Shown here piece by piece: positions 62,000 to 64,000 of a stretch of 64,000 nucleotides of DNA. The position numbers were made by a program, and so were the translations under genes. Origin of the DNA: Tulasnella sp. 424 (lineage: Eukaryota > Basidiomycota > Agaricomycetes > Cantharellales > Tulasnellaceae); assembly GCA_019633425.1 (NCBI GenBank), contig WSUB01000007.1, positions 372,001 through 436,000 of the forward strand. The letters are read 5' to 3'. How positions within the stretch are numbered: position 1 is the stretch's first letter; every line of letters begins with the position of its first letter. The notes beneath the pieces were generated by a model, which saw only the letters and a program-made list of their open reading frames with translations, was not told the origin of the DNA and made no database searches.

Positions 62000-62310
62000 A
62001 CTCTCCCGTTATCTAGTCCTTTTGCGAGCCGAAGAATTGGTCAGGTGTAGGTAGTCTCATGATAGTCGTGTTAAACTGTATCAATAAACCTGTTCAGTTC
62101 TTTAAGCGATCCAATCCAGTAGTAAGAAGATATTTGCTCCTGATCGTAACAACTTTGTCGTGCGCGTCATGAGTGAATAGACGATGCTCGGCCAACCATC
62201 TACGGTGGGTGATCGAACGGGGTGGAGGGGCGTGAGACAGTAGAGTTAGGAGGTTGGGGAACGTCAGTCCAGTTCATAACCAACGGCCACCCCGCAACGT
62301 CTTTTCTGTA
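62000..62310. other. Intergenic region
   Basis: 3' flank of the MLRQ-like gene and promoter of the next gene. No coding feature is supported. Confidence 0.5.
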
Positions 62311-63614
62311 ATGTAAGTTGCCTGTTACACGTAGCCCAAACGAGTATCTGACACATTGATTTAGGTGGTGTACAAGATGGTATGGTTCTTGTTCTCGGTA
62401 GGGAGTTCAAACATTCGCTCACCACTGTGTTTAGGTACCTTCCATTACTCTTCCTCCCCTTCCCTAAGGCGTCCCCCTACTTTCTGCTTCTATATCTTGT
62501 CTCAGTGACGATGCATGTCCGGCCCTGGTGCGTCGCTTCCTTCTGAGTTTACTTCCGTTATACTGACACCACACGCATCTATTTGATCGCCGGTAGTCTA
62601 TATTGCATACTCCTATTGGCGGCCTTATTTGGGTCTTCGTGCTACTGGGAACCTATCGCGACGGAGCTGCTCCTGCAGAGAAATCCTCAACTTGTTAATT
62701 CGACTATTCCAGAGGCCAACGTCACCTCGCTGGTCGAACTCGTCGGGCAGTACCACCAGAACGTGTCGGAAGCTGTGGTTACATCCGCCTCTGCATCCGG
62801 ACCAGCGGCAAAATACCCGCTCATCCCCCATACAACCGTATACGAGCGCTGCTGGTGCGATGTGGCTGCTTCGCTGTTCCTGTCCGCCGTCGCAATCCAC
62901 GAACGACTCGCACCTCTACCCACAACTTCGGAGTCCGGCCCATCCTCCAAAAAGCCGAAGAAGAAAGATTGGAAGTCGCCGAGCGCGTTGTTCCCGCCGT
63001 CGGGTTTCTTCGATCCATATGACCAAGCCGCTTGGGAAAGTGCAAGTCTTGTACGTCATGCAAGGCAACTCATGCCCCCACAGGACGACGTCGAGGACGC
63101 TCTGGACAGCACGAATACAACTTCGGTTGGAGAAGTCGGGCAGCCACAGGTCGAGGAGGGTTCCGAAGGCGAGGCAAATCCCGGCGCGAGCGATAAGCCA
63201 GCTGAGGTCAAGAAAGGATTCGGCGGGTTCATGCATCGCCTATCAACGTACAAACCCCACGTTAGCGGAGCCGGTGTGCGTCATTATTGGCAATCCTTCA
63301 AATCGATGCCGGCCACTGTCCAGGGAGCTTGGGATCGATCATCCTGGGTCGGTCAGAGGGCCAGTGGAGGAAAAGAAGAGTCACTGTCTCCACTCCCCAC
63401 GCCACCAATCATCGGCCACGACTCTGATCAAGCATCAACTTCCTCAACTACGCCCCCATCTCCGCCAGAACCAGAAATACAGCTCCCTGTGCCTTTCAGC
63501 AGCTTCTGGATTAAAAGCTGGCGTGCAACGGCAGCGTTCCTTCGCCAGAAGCACGACTTGACCCCGTATGGTCTCCCTCTTATCGTAGACTTTGGGTGGA
63601 GCAGACATGCCTAG
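62311..63614 (+). CDS. Membrane protein of unknown function; start codon split by an intron
   Basis: Four exons (62311-62312, 62365-62397, 62435-62527, 62597-63614) sum to 382 codons including the stop. The first is just AT; the intron after it has a GTAAGT donor and a TTTAG acceptor, and the next exon supplies the G. The following frame reads MWCTRWYGSCSRYLPLLFL and continues through two hydrophobic stretches (ASPYFLLLYLVSVTMHV; LYCILLLAALFGSSCYW). The rest is soluble, with Asn-x-Ser/Thr sites (VNSTIPEANVTSL; NTTSVGE), a folded-looking segment (HRLSTYKPHVSGAGVRHYWQ) and a C-terminal PFSSFWIKSWRATAAFLRQK. The other ATG (62375) is out of frame with the downstream exon. I do not recognise the family. 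Confidence 0.6.
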
Positions 63615-64000
63615 ATTGATTAACTTGGGGGGTCATGCGGCGTTTCTGGCAACAAGCGCCACCAGAATGCCCATCTGCCAGCCGTGATCAGGCTACGGTT
63701 GGGACGCTGGCTCGCGAGTTGCCTCCGGCTGGTTGCTGGCAGAGGACCGGAAGGCGCTTAGGCGGTCGCTTGACATTGGTGCGCAGGATACCGGCGATGA
63801 CGCTGCGGTGCTTCCGTGACTCCTAGGAACCCCTCAAGAATGGGACCCTGGCCGGAAATTTCATCTAGACCCCTTTAGACGCTGGGGCGTATCTATGAGA
63901 TATAGTTTTGCTAGAGCAGTGGAGCATGCTTTATCGATCATAAATAAAGTCGTTGCTTGTGTCTTGTAGTGAGTGCTCCGCGGGTCGTGGGTGTTTCGGT
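63615..64000. other. 3' flank at the window edge
   Basis: No gene is supported. A short open frame at 63635-63826 has no homology or splice support. Confidence 0.5.

Overview
The window is nuclear DNA of a fungus, most likely a basidiomycete (probably Agaricomycotina). Genes are dense and cut by many short introns (about 45-85 nt, GT..YAG, CTRAY branch sites), and the set of conserved eukaryotic proteins (RPB2, BDP1, SMC6, SURF4/Erv29, DNAJC11, a WOPR regulator, an M35 metalloprotease) fits that group. No rRNA, tRNA, CRISPR or intact transposon was recognised. Most genes were rebuilt by hand by joining exons across splice sites and checking that phases agree. Coordinates give the whole span from start codon to stop codon, introns included.

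Layout. 1-10.1 kb: the 5' part of a GNL1-like GTPase gene with two in-frame stops (-), a small low-complexity protein (+), a complete SMC6 gene (+) and an unknown protein with a cysteine-rich tail (+). 10.2-15.4 kb: a BCL7-like protein (-) and RPB2 (+). 16.9-40.8 kb is a long run of minus-strand genes: SURF4/Erv29, a WOPR (Gti1/Pac2) transcription factor, a micro-exon gene of unknown function, DNAJC11, a second complete SMC6 gene, an M35 peptidase and a 6-phosphofructo-2-kinase with a Ser in place of the phosphatase His. Within it, about 18.2-28.6 kb is purine-rich on the + strand with unusually long introns. 41.4-49.3 kb (+): an alpha/beta hydrolase and a 1214-residue protein with C-terminal membrane segments. 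49.4-55.8 kb: a proline-rich protein (-), a voltage-sensor-like membrane protein (+) and an RS-rich protein (-). 56.2-63.6 kb: BDP1 (+), an F-box/JmjC oxygenase (-), an MLRQ-like small mitochondrial protein (+) and an unknown membrane protein whose start codon appears to be split by an intron (+).

The most notable observation is two full-length, diverged, apparently intact SMC6 genes about 24 kb apart in opposite orientation, sharing intron positions including a 12-nt micro-exon inside the Walker A motif. SMC6 is normally single copy. Other genes mostly serve housekeeping roles (transcription, secretion, mitochondria) and do not form an obvious pathway cluster.
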